Shown piece after piece: positions 15,912-24,524 of a DNA stretch of 33,383 nt. Under the pieces are notes generated by a model that made no database searches, was not told where the DNA came from, and saw only the letters and a program-made list of their open reading frames with translations. Position 1 is the stretch's first letter. The number at the start of each line of letters is the position of its first letter. Origin of the DNA: Hyphomicrobiales bacterium (GTDB lineage: Bacteria; Pseudomonadota; Alphaproteobacteria; Rhizobiales; Beijerinckiaceae); the NCBI GenBank assembly GCA_003241815.1, contig QBLV01000030.1, positions 1 to 33,383 of the forward strand, read 5' to 3'. Position numbers and translations under genes: made by a program.

Positions 15912-16186
15912 CGGATATCCCCTCTTGTTTGATCTGTGGTCTTCGCCACCGAATGTCGTCCCAGTCGGTACCAACCTGATGCAAAATCGCGCTGGCGTCG
16001 ATGCGTCATCCGCGGATGGATTCTGCATGCTTTTTCATTGCCGGGCTGCATGCAATTTGACTGCCAGCCACATGGCTCGCAACGAGAACTCCTATGCAAC
16101 GGCCACTGTCGCCTTCGCCGTGATCGCTGGCTACAAGACATCGATGACAAGCGCTTGCGCAAGGCGCGGTTTCTGGAGGGAAGACC
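15912..16186. promoter_or_regulatory. Divergent intergenic region with candidate operator repeats
   Basis: This 275-base gap separates the leftward SBP operon from the rightward otnK gene and must hold both promoters. Visible structure: ctgcatgc occurs twice in direct orientation (16023-16030 and 16046-16053), 23 bases apart, about two helical turns, and the second copy is part of the palindrome tgcatgca. A short inverted repeat agcca-ca-tggct lies at 16066-16077, just after a TTGACT (16057-16062). On the SBP side, tcggtaccaa (15965-15974) is a near palindrome. I could not assign a convincing -10 box, so promoter positions remain undetermined. Confidence 0.35.
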
Positions 16187-17452
16187 ATGCTGCTGGGTGT
16201 GATCGCTGACGACATGACGGGCGCGACCGATGTCGCGCTGATGCTGAACCGCAGCGGCATGCGCACGGTCCAGCTCATCGGCGCGCCGCGCTCAGGGCAG
16301 GCGCTGCCGGAGGCAGATGCTGTCGTCGTCGCGCTGAAATCGCGCACCAGCCCGGTCGTCGAGGCCGTGGCCGATTCGCTGGCAGCCTGCGAGGCATTGC
16401 TGGCCGCCGGGGCGCGGCAGATCCTGTTTAAATACTGCTCGACCTTCGATTCGACGCCCGCCGGCAATATCGGCCCGGTCGCGGATGCGCTGGCGCAGCG
16501 GCTCGGCGCGGAGATCGCCATCGTCTGCCCGGCCTTCCCGGCCAATGGCCGCTCGATCTATCAGGGCTATCTCTTCGTCGGCGCGGTGCCGCTCCATGAA
16601 AGCTCGATGAAGGACCACCCGCTGACGCCGATGCGCGATTCGAGCCTGGTGCGGCTGATGGGTGCCCAGACGCAGGCGCCCGTCGGGCTGGTCGATTACC
16701 AGACGGTTCTGGCCGGCACTGAGGCGGTCAAGGCCCGTTTCGCCAGCCTGACCGGGGAGGGCGTTCGCTACGTCGTCACCGATGCCCTGACCAATGCCGA
16801 CCTTATGGTGCTGGGCGAGGCGGTATCCGACCATGTGCTTTTGACAGGCGGTTCCGGCATCGCGATGGGCCTGGCCCCGAATTTCCGCAAGGCGGGTCTG
16901 CTGCCGCAGCGCGAGATCGCAGCCAGCCTGAGTGCCCCGGCCGGCCGTGCCGGCATCATCTCCGGCAGTTGCTCGACCGCGACGCGCGGTCAGATCAAAA
17001 TCGCGATCGAGGCCGGCTATCCGGCGCTCAAGGTCGATCCGATGGAGTTGATCTCCGGCGGGCAGGATGCGGGAAAGCTCGCCGAATGGGCGCTGGCGCA
17101 GTCTCCCGACACGCCGTTCCTGCTTTATTCCAGCGACGACCCGAAGGAGGTCTCCGCGATCCAGGACAGGCTCGGCCGCGAAAAGGCGGGCGAGACGGTC
17201 GAGCATGCCTTCGCCGAAACGGCAGCGTTGTTGGCGAAGGGCGGCGTTTCCCGGCTGCTGGTCGCCGGCGGCGAGACCTCGGGCGCCGTCGTGCAGGGGC
17301 TCGGAATCGGGATGCTCGAAATTGGTCCTGAGATCGACCCGGGCGTGCCCTGGACACGCGCTGCGGACGGGCAGGATATGGTGATTGCCCTCAAATCGGG
17401 CAATTTCGGTGCTCCGGACTTCTTCGTGAAGGCGTGGAGCCTGCTGCGCTGA
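16187..17452 (+). CDS. otnK: 3-oxo-tetronate kinase-like four-carbon acid sugar kinase (DUF1537)
   Basis: The 421-residue protein belongs to the four-carbon acid sugar kinase family. The N-terminal half shows the substrate-domain signature GVIADDMTGATDVALML and KYCSTFDSTPAGNIGPV, followed by CPAFPANGRSIYQG and SSMKDHPLTPM. The C-terminal half carries the nucleotide-binding region (GSCSTATRGQI, LLVAGGETSGAVVQGLG). OtnK phosphorylates 3-oxo-tetronate for later aldol cleavage to dihydroxyacetone phosphate. The ribosome site GGAGGG lies seven bases before the ATG. The usual partners (OtnC aldolase, OtnI isomerase, LtnD dehydrogenase) are not in the window, so the substrate could also be D- or L-threonate or erythronate. 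Confidence 0.87.
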   Translation: MLLGVIADDMTGATDVALMLNRSGMRTVQLIGAPRSGQALPEADAVVVALKSRTSPVVEAVADSLAACEALLAAGARQILFKYCSTFDSTPAGNIGPVADALAQRLGAEIAIVCPAFPANGRSIYQGYLFVGAVPLHESSMKDHPLTPMRDSSLVRLMGAQTQAPVGLVDYQTVLAGTEAVKARFASLTGEGVRYVVTDALTNADLMVLGEAVSDHVLLTGGSGIAMGLAPNFRKAGLLPQREIAASLSAPAGRAGIISGSCSTATRGQIKIAIEAGYPALKVDPMELISGGQDAGKLAEWALAQSPDTPFLLYSSDDPKEVSAIQDRLGREKAGETVEHAFAETAALLAKGGVSRLLVAGGETSGAVVQGLGIGMLEIGPEIDPGVPWTRAADGQDMVIALKSGNFGAPDFFVKAWSLLR

Positions 17453-17499
17453 AGCCTCGTGCGACCAAGGCCTGACTTGTGTAGGATGTCGGGCAGGGC

Positions 17500-18858
17500 A
17501 TGATGCAGCTCTTGGGGGCCCGGATGGACATGGCGTTTCTCGGCGATCTGTTGACTAATGTGGCTGGTCGGGGCCGGGCCCTGATTGGCTTCGAGCGCTT
17601 CGCCGGTCAGCGCAATCGGCCGATCGATCGGCTCTGCGAGGACCTGCTCTCGGGCCGTGGCGAGGCCTCGGGCATGGCGCTGGCGCAGGGCGTTCTCGAT
17701 GCCTGGGAGCGCCTCGACCGGCCCGGCCGCCAGGCCTTCTTTGCCATGCTGCTGGAGCGCTTCGGGCCCGATCACGACCGGCTCGCCAAGGCGGTCGACG
17801 GCTACCGCAAGGGGCCGGGCGCGGCCGCCACCGCAGCCCTGCATCTCGCCTCCGAGCCGCGCCGGCAGGAATTGATGCGCCGCCTCAACCTCGCGCCCGG
17901 AGGGACGCATGTCCTTGTGCGGATGCGCGAGGCGCTGTTCGAGGCGATGGAGACCGACCGCGACCTGCTCGCCGTCGATTCCGATTTCCGCCATCTGTTC
18001 GGCTCCTGGTTCAACCGCGGCTTTCTCGTGCTACGCCGCATCGACTGGCGATCGCCCGCCAATGTGCTGGAGAAGATCATCCGCTACGAGGCGGTTCACG
18101 AGATCCAGGGCTGGGATGATCTGCGCCGACGTCTGGAGCCGGCGGACCGGCGCTGCTTTGCCTTCTTCCATCCCCAACTCGTCGACGAGCCGCTGATCTT
18201 CGTCGAGGTCGCGCTGACCGGTGCCATCCCGCGCAGCATCGGCGAGCTTCTCAGCGGCGAACGCGAGGGGCTGCCCGCCACATCTGCGACGACGGCGGTG
18301 TTCTATTCGATCTCGAACTGCCAGGAGGGCCTGCGCGGCATCTCCTTCGGCAATTTCCTGATCAAACAGGTCGCCGAGGATCTGAAGCGCGAGCTGCCCG
18401 GGCTCGACACCTTCGTCACGCTCTCGCCCGTGCCCGGGTTCGCGCGCTGGCTCGATGGCATTGTCGCCGATCCCGGCGAATTTGCCCTCACCAACGAAGA
18501 GCGTTCCGAACTCGCTCGTCCGGCGGTCGAGACGATCTCGCTGGATGAGCCGACCAAAGCGCGCCGCGACAAGCTTCTCGGCCAGATGACGGCACAGTAT
18601 CTCCTGCGCGCCCGTACGGCATCGGGCCGCGTCATCGACCCCGTCGCCCGCTTCCACCTCGGCAACGGTGCCCGGCTGGAGCGGATCAATGTCGGCGGAA
18701 ACCTCTCGGCGCGAGGCGTGCGCGAGGCCCATGGCGTCATGGTCAATTACCGTTACGACCTCGACGACATCGAGACCAACCACGAAGCTTTCGCCACCCG
18801 CAACACGGTGGTCGCCTCCTCGGGCGTGCGCAAGCTGCTGCGGCCGGCCGCCTCCTGA
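17500..18858 (+). CDS. matA: Malonyl-CoA decarboxylase
   Basis: The 452-residue protein is a full-length malonyl-CoA decarboxylase, converting malonyl-CoA to acetyl-CoA and CO2. An N-terminal helical domain (to about residue 155) is followed by the GNAT-like catalytic domain. Catalytic candidates are Ser309 in TLSPVPGF and His386 in ARFHLGNGA, matching the Ser/His pair described for the human enzyme; SISNCQEGLRGISFGNFLIKQV at 270-291 is another family block. Start choice is uncertain: ATGs at 17500, 17503, 17524 and 17530 are all in frame, with no decisive ribosome site. It lies 48 bases after otnK and 85 bases before the malonyl-CoA synthetase gene, from which it is separated by a hairpin. 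With that enzyme it completes malonate conversion to acetyl-CoA. Confidence 0.95.
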   Translation: MMQLLGARMDMAFLGDLLTNVAGRGRALIGFERFAGQRNRPIDRLCEDLLSGRGEASGMALAQGVLDAWERLDRPGRQAFFAMLLERFGPDHDRLAKAVDGYRKGPGAAATAALHLASEPRRQELMRRLNLAPGGTHVLVRMREALFEAMETDRDLLAVDSDFRHLFGSWFNRGFLVLRRIDWRSPANVLEKIIRYEAVHEIQGWDDLRRRLEPADRRCFAFFHPQLVDEPLIFVEVALTGAIPRSIGELLSGEREGLPATSATTAVFYSISNCQEGLRGISFGNFLIKQVAEDLKRELPGLDTFVTLSPVPGFARWLDGIVADPGEFALTNEERSELARPAVETISLDEPTKARRDKLLGQMTAQYLLRARTASGRVIDPVARFHLGNGARLERINVGGNLSARGVREAHGVMVNYRYDLDDIETNHEAFATRNTVVASSGVRKLLRPAAS

Positions 18859-18864
18859 TCAAGC

Positions 18865-18903
18865 GAATGGCGAGTGGGTAGGCCATCGCCCACCACGCCA
18901 TTC
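18865..18903 (+). other. Intercistronic hairpin between matA and matB
   Basis: gaatggcg (18865-18872) is inverted as cgccattc (18896-18903), with an inner gtggg/cccac pairing. No T-run follows, so this looks like a processing or mRNA-stability hairpin rather than a terminator. Confidence 0.5.
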
Positions 18904-18943
18904 ACCCTCCACTTATTCGCCTCCCCCAGAAGGACCCGAAATC

Positions 18944-20491
18944 ATGGGCAACCACCTCTTCGACCTCATGCGAGCACGCATGCCCGCGCCAAGCGCCCGC
19001 TTCGCGCTGCTCGATGATGGCAGGCACTATTCCTATGCCGACATGGTCGATGTCTCGGCCCGTTTCGCCAACGCGCTGGTGTCGCTGGGCGTGAAGCCGG
19101 GAGACCGCGTTGCTGTCCAGGTCGAGAAGTCGGTCGAGGCGCTGATGCTCTATCTCGGCGCGGTCCGTGCCGGTGCGATCTTCCTCCCGCTGAACACCGC
19201 CTACACGCCAGCTGAGATCGAGTATTTTCTCGGCGACGCGGAGCCGGCCGTATTCGTCTGCGATCCCGCCAGGGCCGAGGCCCTGAGGCCTTATGCCGAC
19301 AAGGCCGGGGCGAAACTGGAGACGCTCGGCGTCTGGCGTTCGCCCGAGGTCTCCGCCGGTACCCTCTCCGACAAGGGTCTGGCCGCCTCGACTGATTTCG
19401 CCGATGTCCAGCGCGGGCCGGACGACCTCGCCGCCATCCTCTATACCTCGGGCACGACGGGGCGCTCCAAGGGCGCGATGCTCAGCCACGACAACCTCGC
19501 CTCGAACGCGCTGGCGCTGGTTGATTACTGGCGCTTCACCAAGGACGACGTACTGCTGCACGCGCTGCCGATCTTCCACACCCACGGTCTCTTCGTCGCG
19601 ACGAACTGCGTGCTGTTCTCCGGCGCCTCGATGATCCTGCTGCCGAAGTTCGATCCGGAGCAGGTATTCCGGTATCTGCCCCAGGCGACCAGCATGATGG
19701 GTGTTCCGACGTTCTATGTCCGGCTGCTGCAAGATGCGCGGCTGACGAAGGAGGCGACGAAGCATATGCGCCTGTTCGTCTCCGGCTCGGCACCGCTGCT
19801 CGCCGACACGCATCGCGACTGGCGCGAGCGAACCGGCCACGCCATTCTCGAGCGTTACGGCATGACCGAAACCAACATGAACACCTCGAACCCCTATGAG
19901 GGGGACCGGGTTGCGGGCACGGTCGGCTTCCCGCTGCCGGGCGTCAGGGCCCGCGTCGTGGATCCGGAGACGGGCAGGGGGCTTGCCGCCGACGAGATCG
20001 GCATGATCGAGGTGAAGGGCCCCAACGTCTTCAAGGGCTACTGGCGCAACCCCGAGAAGACGGCCGCCGAGTTCAAGGCTGACGGCTTCTTCATCACCGG
20101 CGATCTCGGCAAGATCGATCCCGCCGGCTACGTCCATATCGTCGGGCGCGGCAAGGACCTGATCATCACCGGCGGCTACAACGTCTATCCCAAGGAGGTC
20201 GAGACCGAGATCGACGAGATGCCGGGCGTGGTCGAAAGCGCCGTCATCGGCTGCCCGCATCCTGATTTCGGCGAGGGCGTCACCGCCGTCGTGGTGGTCA
20301 AGCCAGGCGCGACGATCACCGCCGCCTCGATCGCCAGTGCCCTCGAACAGCGCCTGGCGAAGTTCAAGCAGCCCAAGCAGGTCTTCGTCGTCGCTGACCT
20401 GCCACGCAACACCATGGGCAAGGTCCAGAAGAACCTGCTGCGCGAGCAGTACAAGGATATTTACGCCCGGCAGATGAAGGCCGGAGAGTAG
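18944..20491 (+). CDS. matB: Malonyl-CoA synthetase (malonate--CoA ligase)
   Basis: The 515-residue ANL-superfamily ligase activates malonate with ATP and CoA. Core motifs: A3 loop YTSGTTGRSKGAML at 167-180, A5 YGMTET at 305-310, A7 TGDLGKID at 385-392, A8 hinge region GRGKDLIITGGYNVYPKEVE at 401-420, and the catalytic Lys493 in NTMGKVQKN. The MatB-like features include the FHTHGLFVATN segment and MTETNMNTSNPYEGDR near the substrate pocket. The ATG at 18944 has an AGAAGGA ribosome site; upstream open frame is a shadow of matA. It works with the decarboxylase just upstream. No malonate carrier (MatC or MadLM) or MatR regulator is visible in the window. Confidence 0.93.
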   Translation: MGNHLFDLMRARMPAPSARFALLDDGRHYSYADMVDVSARFANALVSLGVKPGDRVAVQVEKSVEALMLYLGAVRAGAIFLPLNTAYTPAEIEYFLGDAEPAVFVCDPARAEALRPYADKAGAKLETLGVWRSPEVSAGTLSDKGLAASTDFADVQRGPDDLAAILYTSGTTGRSKGAMLSHDNLASNALALVDYWRFTKDDVLLHALPIFHTHGLFVATNCVLFSGASMILLPKFDPEQVFRYLPQATSMMGVPTFYVRLLQDARLTKEATKHMRLFVSGSAPLLADTHRDWRERTGHAILERYGMTETNMNTSNPYEGDRVAGTVGFPLPGVRARVVDPETGRGLAADEIGMIEVKGPNVFKGYWRNPEKTAAEFKADGFFITGDLGKIDPAGYVHIVGRGKDLIITGGYNVYPKEVETEIDEMPGVVESAVIGCPHPDFGEGVTAVVVVKPGATITAASIASALEQRLAKFKQPKQVFVVADLPRNTMGKVQKNLLREQYKDIYARQMKAGE

Positions 20492-20597
20492 AACGCCCGG
20501 CACTATCCTCCAGACAGAGGACGCAGCGAGCACGCGAAGCAAGGATGATCGGGATACTGGCCTCCGCCATCCCGCTCGTCATGTGAAAGGTGCCGCT

Positions 20598-20996
20598 ATG
20601 TCCCGTCCTGTCAGCCTGCTTTTCGCCGCCGGAATGATCTGTGCGGCAGGTCCGTCGCTTGCCGCCATCGATTGCGTTGGAACCCTGACCGGCGAATGGG
20701 CCACGAAGGGTGAATTCGACATGGGCTTCGTCAAGGTCAAGGTCGAAAACCACGACAGCTTCAACCCGGACGGTTCATTCAAGGCCGTCAGGCGGTTCGT
20801 CAATCAGGAGGGAAAATGGGAGCAGCAGGACTCGTCAGGCAAGTGGTCGGCGAAGCCTGGCGCGCGCCAGACTGAATGCGTCGTCGAAATGGCGAGTTCC
20901 AGCGAGTTCGGAACGGCGTCATCAAGGACGACCGTCACGGTCCTCAACAAGGACCGGTTTCGATGGATGGGAATGGATGTGAAGCGGGTCAAATAG
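20598..20996 (+). CDS. Small exported protein, tandem paralogue A, unknown function
   Basis: The 132-residue product has a Sec signal peptide (MSRPVSLLFAAGMICAAGPSLAA), giving a mature protein of about 110 residues beginning IDCVGTLTGEWATKGEFD. Two cysteines remain in the mature part (IDCV and TECVVEM) and could form a disulphide. The short beta-strand-rich sequence with an early GxW motif is reminiscent of lipocalin-like small barrels, without further support. ATG 20598 has an AAAGG ribosome site; a GTG at 20583 is a less likely start. It is clearly related to the next gene: both share C...G-x-W-A-x-KGE, then W-x-x-Q-x-S-x-GKWS-x-K, a Cys followed by a Met four residues later, and a C-terminal R-V-K. 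Confidence 0.75.
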   Translation: MSRPVSLLFAAGMICAAGPSLAAIDCVGTLTGEWATKGEFDMGFVKVKVENHDSFNPDGSFKAVRRFVNQEGKWEQQDSSGKWSAKPGARQTECVVEMASSSEFGTASSRTTVTVLNKDRFRWMGMDVKRVK

Positions 20997-21066
20997 CGAA
21001 GCGCTGATCGCTTTGGCAGCTTAGCCACCATCATCTAATCCCGGTACCCATCGGAGGGTTTTTGCC

Positions 21067-21474
21067 ATGATCCGCGCTCTGTTGGCGTTCTTCGCTTTGA
21101 CCTGCCTTTGCCCTCCTGGAGCGTCCGCTGCCTCATCCGGCTGCGCGACCATGTTGCCCGGAAAATGGGCGATCAAAGGCGAATATGACGATTTCGGCCA
21201 GAAGATCAGCATCGACCGTCGCTACGTCTTCAAGGCGAATTCGTTGCTGACGACCGTGTTCAGGACGCTCGGCGCCGATGGCACCTGGCAAGAGCAGGCC
21301 AGCACGGGCAAGTGGTCGGTGAAGCAAAGCCGGCGTCGCGACACTTGCGTTCTGACGATGTCGGGCAGTGGCGGCGGTGAGACCTGGGGCTGGTTCCAGA
21401 CGATCACGATCGAGAAGAACAGCCGCTTCAAAGTCCATACTTATCGTGGATTATACATGCGGCGCGTGAAGTAG
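21067..21474 (+). CDS. Small exported protein, tandem paralogue B, unknown function
   Basis: The 135-residue product has a signal peptide (MIRALLAFFALTCLCPPGASA) and a mature domain starting ASSGCATMLPGKWAIKGEYDD. It shares the spaced pattern of its upstream neighbour: G-x-WA-x-KGE, QEQASTGKWSVK, DTCVLTM, and a C-terminal RRVK. The pair must come from a tandem duplication that has since diverged widely. A good ribosome site (ggaggg) lies about ten bases before the ATG. It is separated from paralogue A by 70 bases and may be co-transcribed. No catalytic motif is seen; a periplasmic or secreted role is inferred from the signal peptide only. Confidence 0.75.
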   Translation: MIRALLAFFALTCLCPPGASAASSGCATMLPGKWAIKGEYDDFGQKISIDRRYVFKANSLLTTVFRTLGADGTWQEQASTGKWSVKQSRRRDTCVLTMSGSGGGETWGWFQTITIEKNSRFKVHTYRGLYMRRVK

Positions 21475-21558
21475 CGGTGCCCGGATCGGCTTCGCGGTCA
21501 CCGCAGACTCCGCCATGTCAGCGACGTCCCGCTGAGTTTGCTCACAGTTTCGATCAGC

Positions 21559-22356
21559 TCAGGAAACGTGCAGCCGCTCCAGCGGGAACCGCGCCACATC
21601 GGCCAGCAACTCGACGAAGCCCTTGGCTTGCAGTGCGGCCGTCGCCTTGCCCTTCTCTGGCGTCGCCAGACTCGCATCGCCCGCCGCGCCTGATGCGTGA
21701 ACATCCTGCGCCATCCAGGCCATTGCGTGCAGTCCCGTCGGGCGCAGCCAGGTGTAGCCCTCTGCCGCCATCTCGACGGTCAGCGGGTTAAACGCCGCAG
21801 CCTGGCTCATATCGACGAGATCGGGCCGGAAGTGCAGCATCAGCGAGGTCTCGATATCGCCCGCATGAATGCCGTGCTGCGCGTCGAGTTCGGCGAAGAC
21901 GCCGGCCGGCAGGCCGAAGGCGCGCCACGCCGTCGTCACCGCCAGCATGCCGTGGCGCACCCGCAACTCACGGGCGACCACTTTCATCGGGTCGATGTTG
22001 CCGCCATGCGAGGTCACGATCACGAGCTTGCGCAGGCCGGCGCGCTTCACGCTCTCGCCGATCTCGATCCAACTCTGGGTCGCAGTTTCCCAGGATAGCG
22101 TCAGCGTACCGGGCGAATGCAGGTGTTCGTTGGACTTGCAGACCGACAGCGTCGGCAGCACCAGCACCTCCAGTTCGGCCGGCACCAGCTGCATGGCCTC
22201 GGCCAGCATGGCGTTCATGATCGTGGTGTCGACGGAGACCGGCAGATGCGGCCCATGTTGCTCGATCGCCGCCAGCGGCAGCACCGCGAGCGTGTTCTCC
22301 ACCGACAGCCCGGCGAAATCCGTCGTCTTCAGATCGCCCCAGAAGCGCGCGCTCAT
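21559..22356 (-). CDS. Creatininase-family amidohydrolase
   Basis: The 265-residue protein belongs to the creatininase family of metal-dependent amidohydrolases, which includes creatinine amidohydrolase and enzymes acting on cyclic amides, formamides and riboflavin or mycofactocin precursors. Metal ligands are recognisable: Glu32 and His34 in PLAAIEQHGPHLPV, Asp43 (VSVDT), His117 in VTSHGGN, and Glu169 in HAGDIETSLML. The protein is cytoplasmic (no signal peptide). It is transcribed away from the NMT1-type transporter operon to its right, from which it is separated by about 200 bases, so the two may be divergently co-regulated. The actual substrate is unknown and creatinine should not be assumed. 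Confidence 0.88.
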   Translation of the reverse strand: MSARFWGDLKTTDFAGLSVENTLAVLPLAAIEQHGPHLPVSVDTTIMNAMLAEAMQLVPAELEVLVLPTLSVCKSNEHLHSPGTLTLSWETATQSWIEIGESVKRAGLRKLVIVTSHGGNIDPMKVVARELRVRHGMLAVTTAWRAFGLPAGVFAELDAQHGIHAGDIETSLMLHFRPDLVDMSQAAAFNPLTVEMAAEGYTWLRPTGLHAMAWMAQDVHASGAAGDASLATPEKGKATAALQAKGFVELLADVARFPLERLHVS

Positions 22357-22554
22357 CGTCTCTTGATCCCTGTATCGTGAGGTTGCCAGCCTAGATCATC
22401 TGCGGCGAAAGTGCTGGACTCGATCGCGTGCGGAAAAAGATGATCGGCGTCGTGACGCAGTGTCGCGGTTCCTGCTTTTGGGCAGCCCATGGCATATTAG
22501 TTGCTGGCGCGCGGTCAAGGCGATGGCCGACAATTCTCAGGGGAGGTCACAACG

Positions 22555-23579
22555 ATGACGATGACGAAGTATCGCCTGACACGCCGCAGCGCGCTCGGAC
22601 TGCTCGGCGGCTCGGCGCTGGTCGCCGTTCCCGGTGCCCGCGTCAGCGCGCAGACGCTCGACAAGGTCTCCTACCAAACGAATTGGCGCGCGCAGGCGGA
22701 GCACGGCGGCTTCTATCTCGCCGCCGCCAACGGCATCTACAAGAAGTACGGCATCGACGCCGAGATCAGGTCGGGTGGCCCGCAGCAGAATCCGTCGCAG
22801 CTCCTGCTCGGCGGCCGCGTCGACATGATCATGTCGAACTCCTTCGAGGCGATCCGCTACGCGCAGGAGAACATCCCCTTCCTTGCGTCGCCTCGATCTT
22901 CCAGAACGACCCGCAGGTTCTGATCTCGCATCCCGGTCAGGGCAACGACACGCTTGCCGCGCTCAAGGGCAAGCCGATCCTGGTCGGTGCCGCCGGGCGC
23001 AACAGCTACTGGCCTTTCCTGAAGGCGAAGTTCGGCTACACCGACGAGCAGATCAGGCCCTACACCTTCAACATGGCGCCATTCCTGGCCGACAAGACGA
23101 TCTCGCAGCAGGGTTTCCTGTCGTCGGAGCCTTTCGCCATCCAGAAGCAGGGTGGCGTCACGCCTGTCGTTCATCTGATCGCCGATGCCGGCTTCGAGAA
23201 CTACAACACGACCATCAACATTTCGCAGAAGATGGTCGCGGAGAAGAAGGACCTCGTGCAGCGCTTCGTTACGGCCTCGCTCGAGGGCTGGGCCGAGTAC
23301 ATGAAGGGCGGGCCGGCTGTGGCCGCAGCCAATGCCCAGATCCTGAAGGATAATCCCGACATGGATCAGGAGAAGATCGACTACGCCGTCAAGGTGATGA
23401 ACGAGAAGGGCATCGTGCTCTCGGGCGACGCGCTGACGCTCGGCATCGGCGCCATGACGGACGCGCGCTGGGGATCTTTCTACAAGACGATGACGGAGGC
23501 GGGCGTCTTCCCCGCTGGTATCGACTTGAAGAAGGCCTATAGCCTGGAATTCATCAACAAGGGCGTCGGCAAGGCGTGA
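22555..23579 (+). pseudogene. NMT1/THI5-type ABC substrate-binding protein, interrupted by a frameshift
   Basis: Two frames together encode one binding protein of about 341 residues. The first (22555 to about 22887) gives a Tat-type signal peptide with the twin-arginine motif TRRSALGLLGG, then VSYQTNWRAQAEHGGFYLAAANGIYKKYGI and GGRVDMIMSNSFEAIRYAQENIPFL. The second, one frame over, continues VASIFQNDPQVLISHPGQGNDTLAALKGKP to the stop at 23579. Restoring one base near 22887/22888 (gcg-gtc) gives PFLAVASIFQNDPQV, the expected family sequence. Everything either side is intact, so this is either a recent single-base deletion inactivating the importer or a sequencing error. NMT1/THI5 proteins bind pyrimidine, thiamine-precursor, riboflavin, sulfonate or similar ligands. 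A good ribosome site (ggggagg) precedes the ATG. Confidence 0.82.
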
Positions 23580-23584
23580 TGACC

Positions 23585-23659
23585 CGTCATGCTCGGGTCG
23601 GCCCGGACATCTCCTGATCCAGATTCTCGGGGCTGCGCTTCGCTCGCCAGAGAATGACG
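23585..23659. repeat. Degenerate palindromic repeat that contains the ATPase start codon
   Basis: cgtcat (23585-23590) and atgacg (23654-23659) form the outer arms; attctc (23623-23628) pairs with gagaat (23650-23655). The string gctgcgcttcgctcgcc between them matches the loop sequence of the other repeats of this window. The right arm includes the ATG at 23654 used as the ATPase start. Confidence 0.55.
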
Positions 23660-24505
23660 CCTCACATCGCAGAAGCGGATCATTGGGCTTTGGACACAGC
23701 CTCCCTGAGCACCCCCCATGCCGTGCGCCCCGAGGGCCGGAAGCCTCTGGTCTGCGTGCGGCATGTTTCCAAGCAGTTCGGCAACGGCACACTCGCCGTC
23801 CGCGACGTCAATCTGAGCCTCGGCACGGGTGAATTCGTCAGCCTGCTCGGCCCCTCGGGCTGTGGAAAATCGACACTTCTCCGGATGATCGCCGGACTTG
23901 GCGCGCCGTCCACGGGAACGATCGAATGGCCGACCACCAGCCATGACGCCGCAGGCAAGCCGCAGCGCGATCTCGGCTTCGTCTTCCAGGACCCGACCCT
24001 GATGCCATGGGCGAGCGCGCTCGCCAATGTGATGATGCCGCTGACGCTGAAGGGCATCCGCAAGAGCGAAGCGCGCGAGCGGGCGGCGGCGATGCTGGCG
24101 CTGGTAGGCCTGGCCGGCTTCGAGAACTCCTATCCGCGCGAGCTTTCCGGCGGCATGAAAATGCGCGTTTCGATCGCCCGGGGGTTGGTGCTGCGGCCGA
24201 AGATATTGCTGATGGACGAGCCCTTCGCCGCGCTCGACGAGATCACCCGCCACCGCCTCAACGACGACCTGCTCGAGCTCTGGTGGAAGGAGAAGTTCAC
24301 CGCCGTCTTCGTCACCCATTCGGTGTTCGAGTCGGTCTATCTCTCGAAGCGGATCGTGGTGATGGCGGCAAGGCCCGGCCGCGTCATGGCCGATCTCGAC
24401 GTCGATGCGCCCTATCCGCGCGACGAGCTGTTCCGGACCTCGCCGGAATACGCCCATCTCTGCCGCGTCGTCTCTGGCAAGCTCAAGGAGGCCATTGGAT
24501 CGTGA
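23654..24505 (+). CDS. ABC transporter ATP-binding protein, SsuB/TauB/ThiZ type
   Basis: The 283-residue ATPase carries Walker A GPSGCGKST at 66-74, Q-loop FVFQDPTLMPW at about 109-119, signature LSGGM at 164-168, Walker B LLMDEPFAALDE at 185-196 and the H-loop VTHSVFESVYLS, the last being typical of the nitrate/sulfonate/taurine/pyrimidine importer group. The start is uncertain: the ATG at 23654 sits in a palindromic repeat without a clear ribosome site, and the family core begins only at about residue 31 (PLVCVRHVSKQF). It energises the permease encoded next, and should have served the frameshifted binding protein upstream. Confidence 0.93.
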   Translation: MTPHIAEADHWALDTASLSTPHAVRPEGRKPLVCVRHVSKQFGNGTLAVRDVNLSLGTGEFVSLLGPSGCGKSTLLRMIAGLGAPSTGTIEWPTTSHDAAGKPQRDLGFVFQDPTLMPWASALANVMMPLTLKGIRKSEARERAAAMLALVGLAGFENSYPRELSGGMKMRVSIARGLVLRPKILLMDEPFAALDEITRHRLNDDLLELWWKEKFTAVFVTHSVFESVYLSKRIVVMAARPGRVMADLDVDAPYPRDELFRTSPEYAHLCRVVSGKLKEAIGS

Positions 24506-24524
24506 CGCCAATGCATTGCCTCCC

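Noticed and set aside
18668-18943. N-terminal extension of the malonyl-CoA synthetase frame
   Set aside because: Lies in the malonyl-CoA decarboxylase coding region and the hairpin gap; MGNHLFDLM at 18944 is the normal family start.
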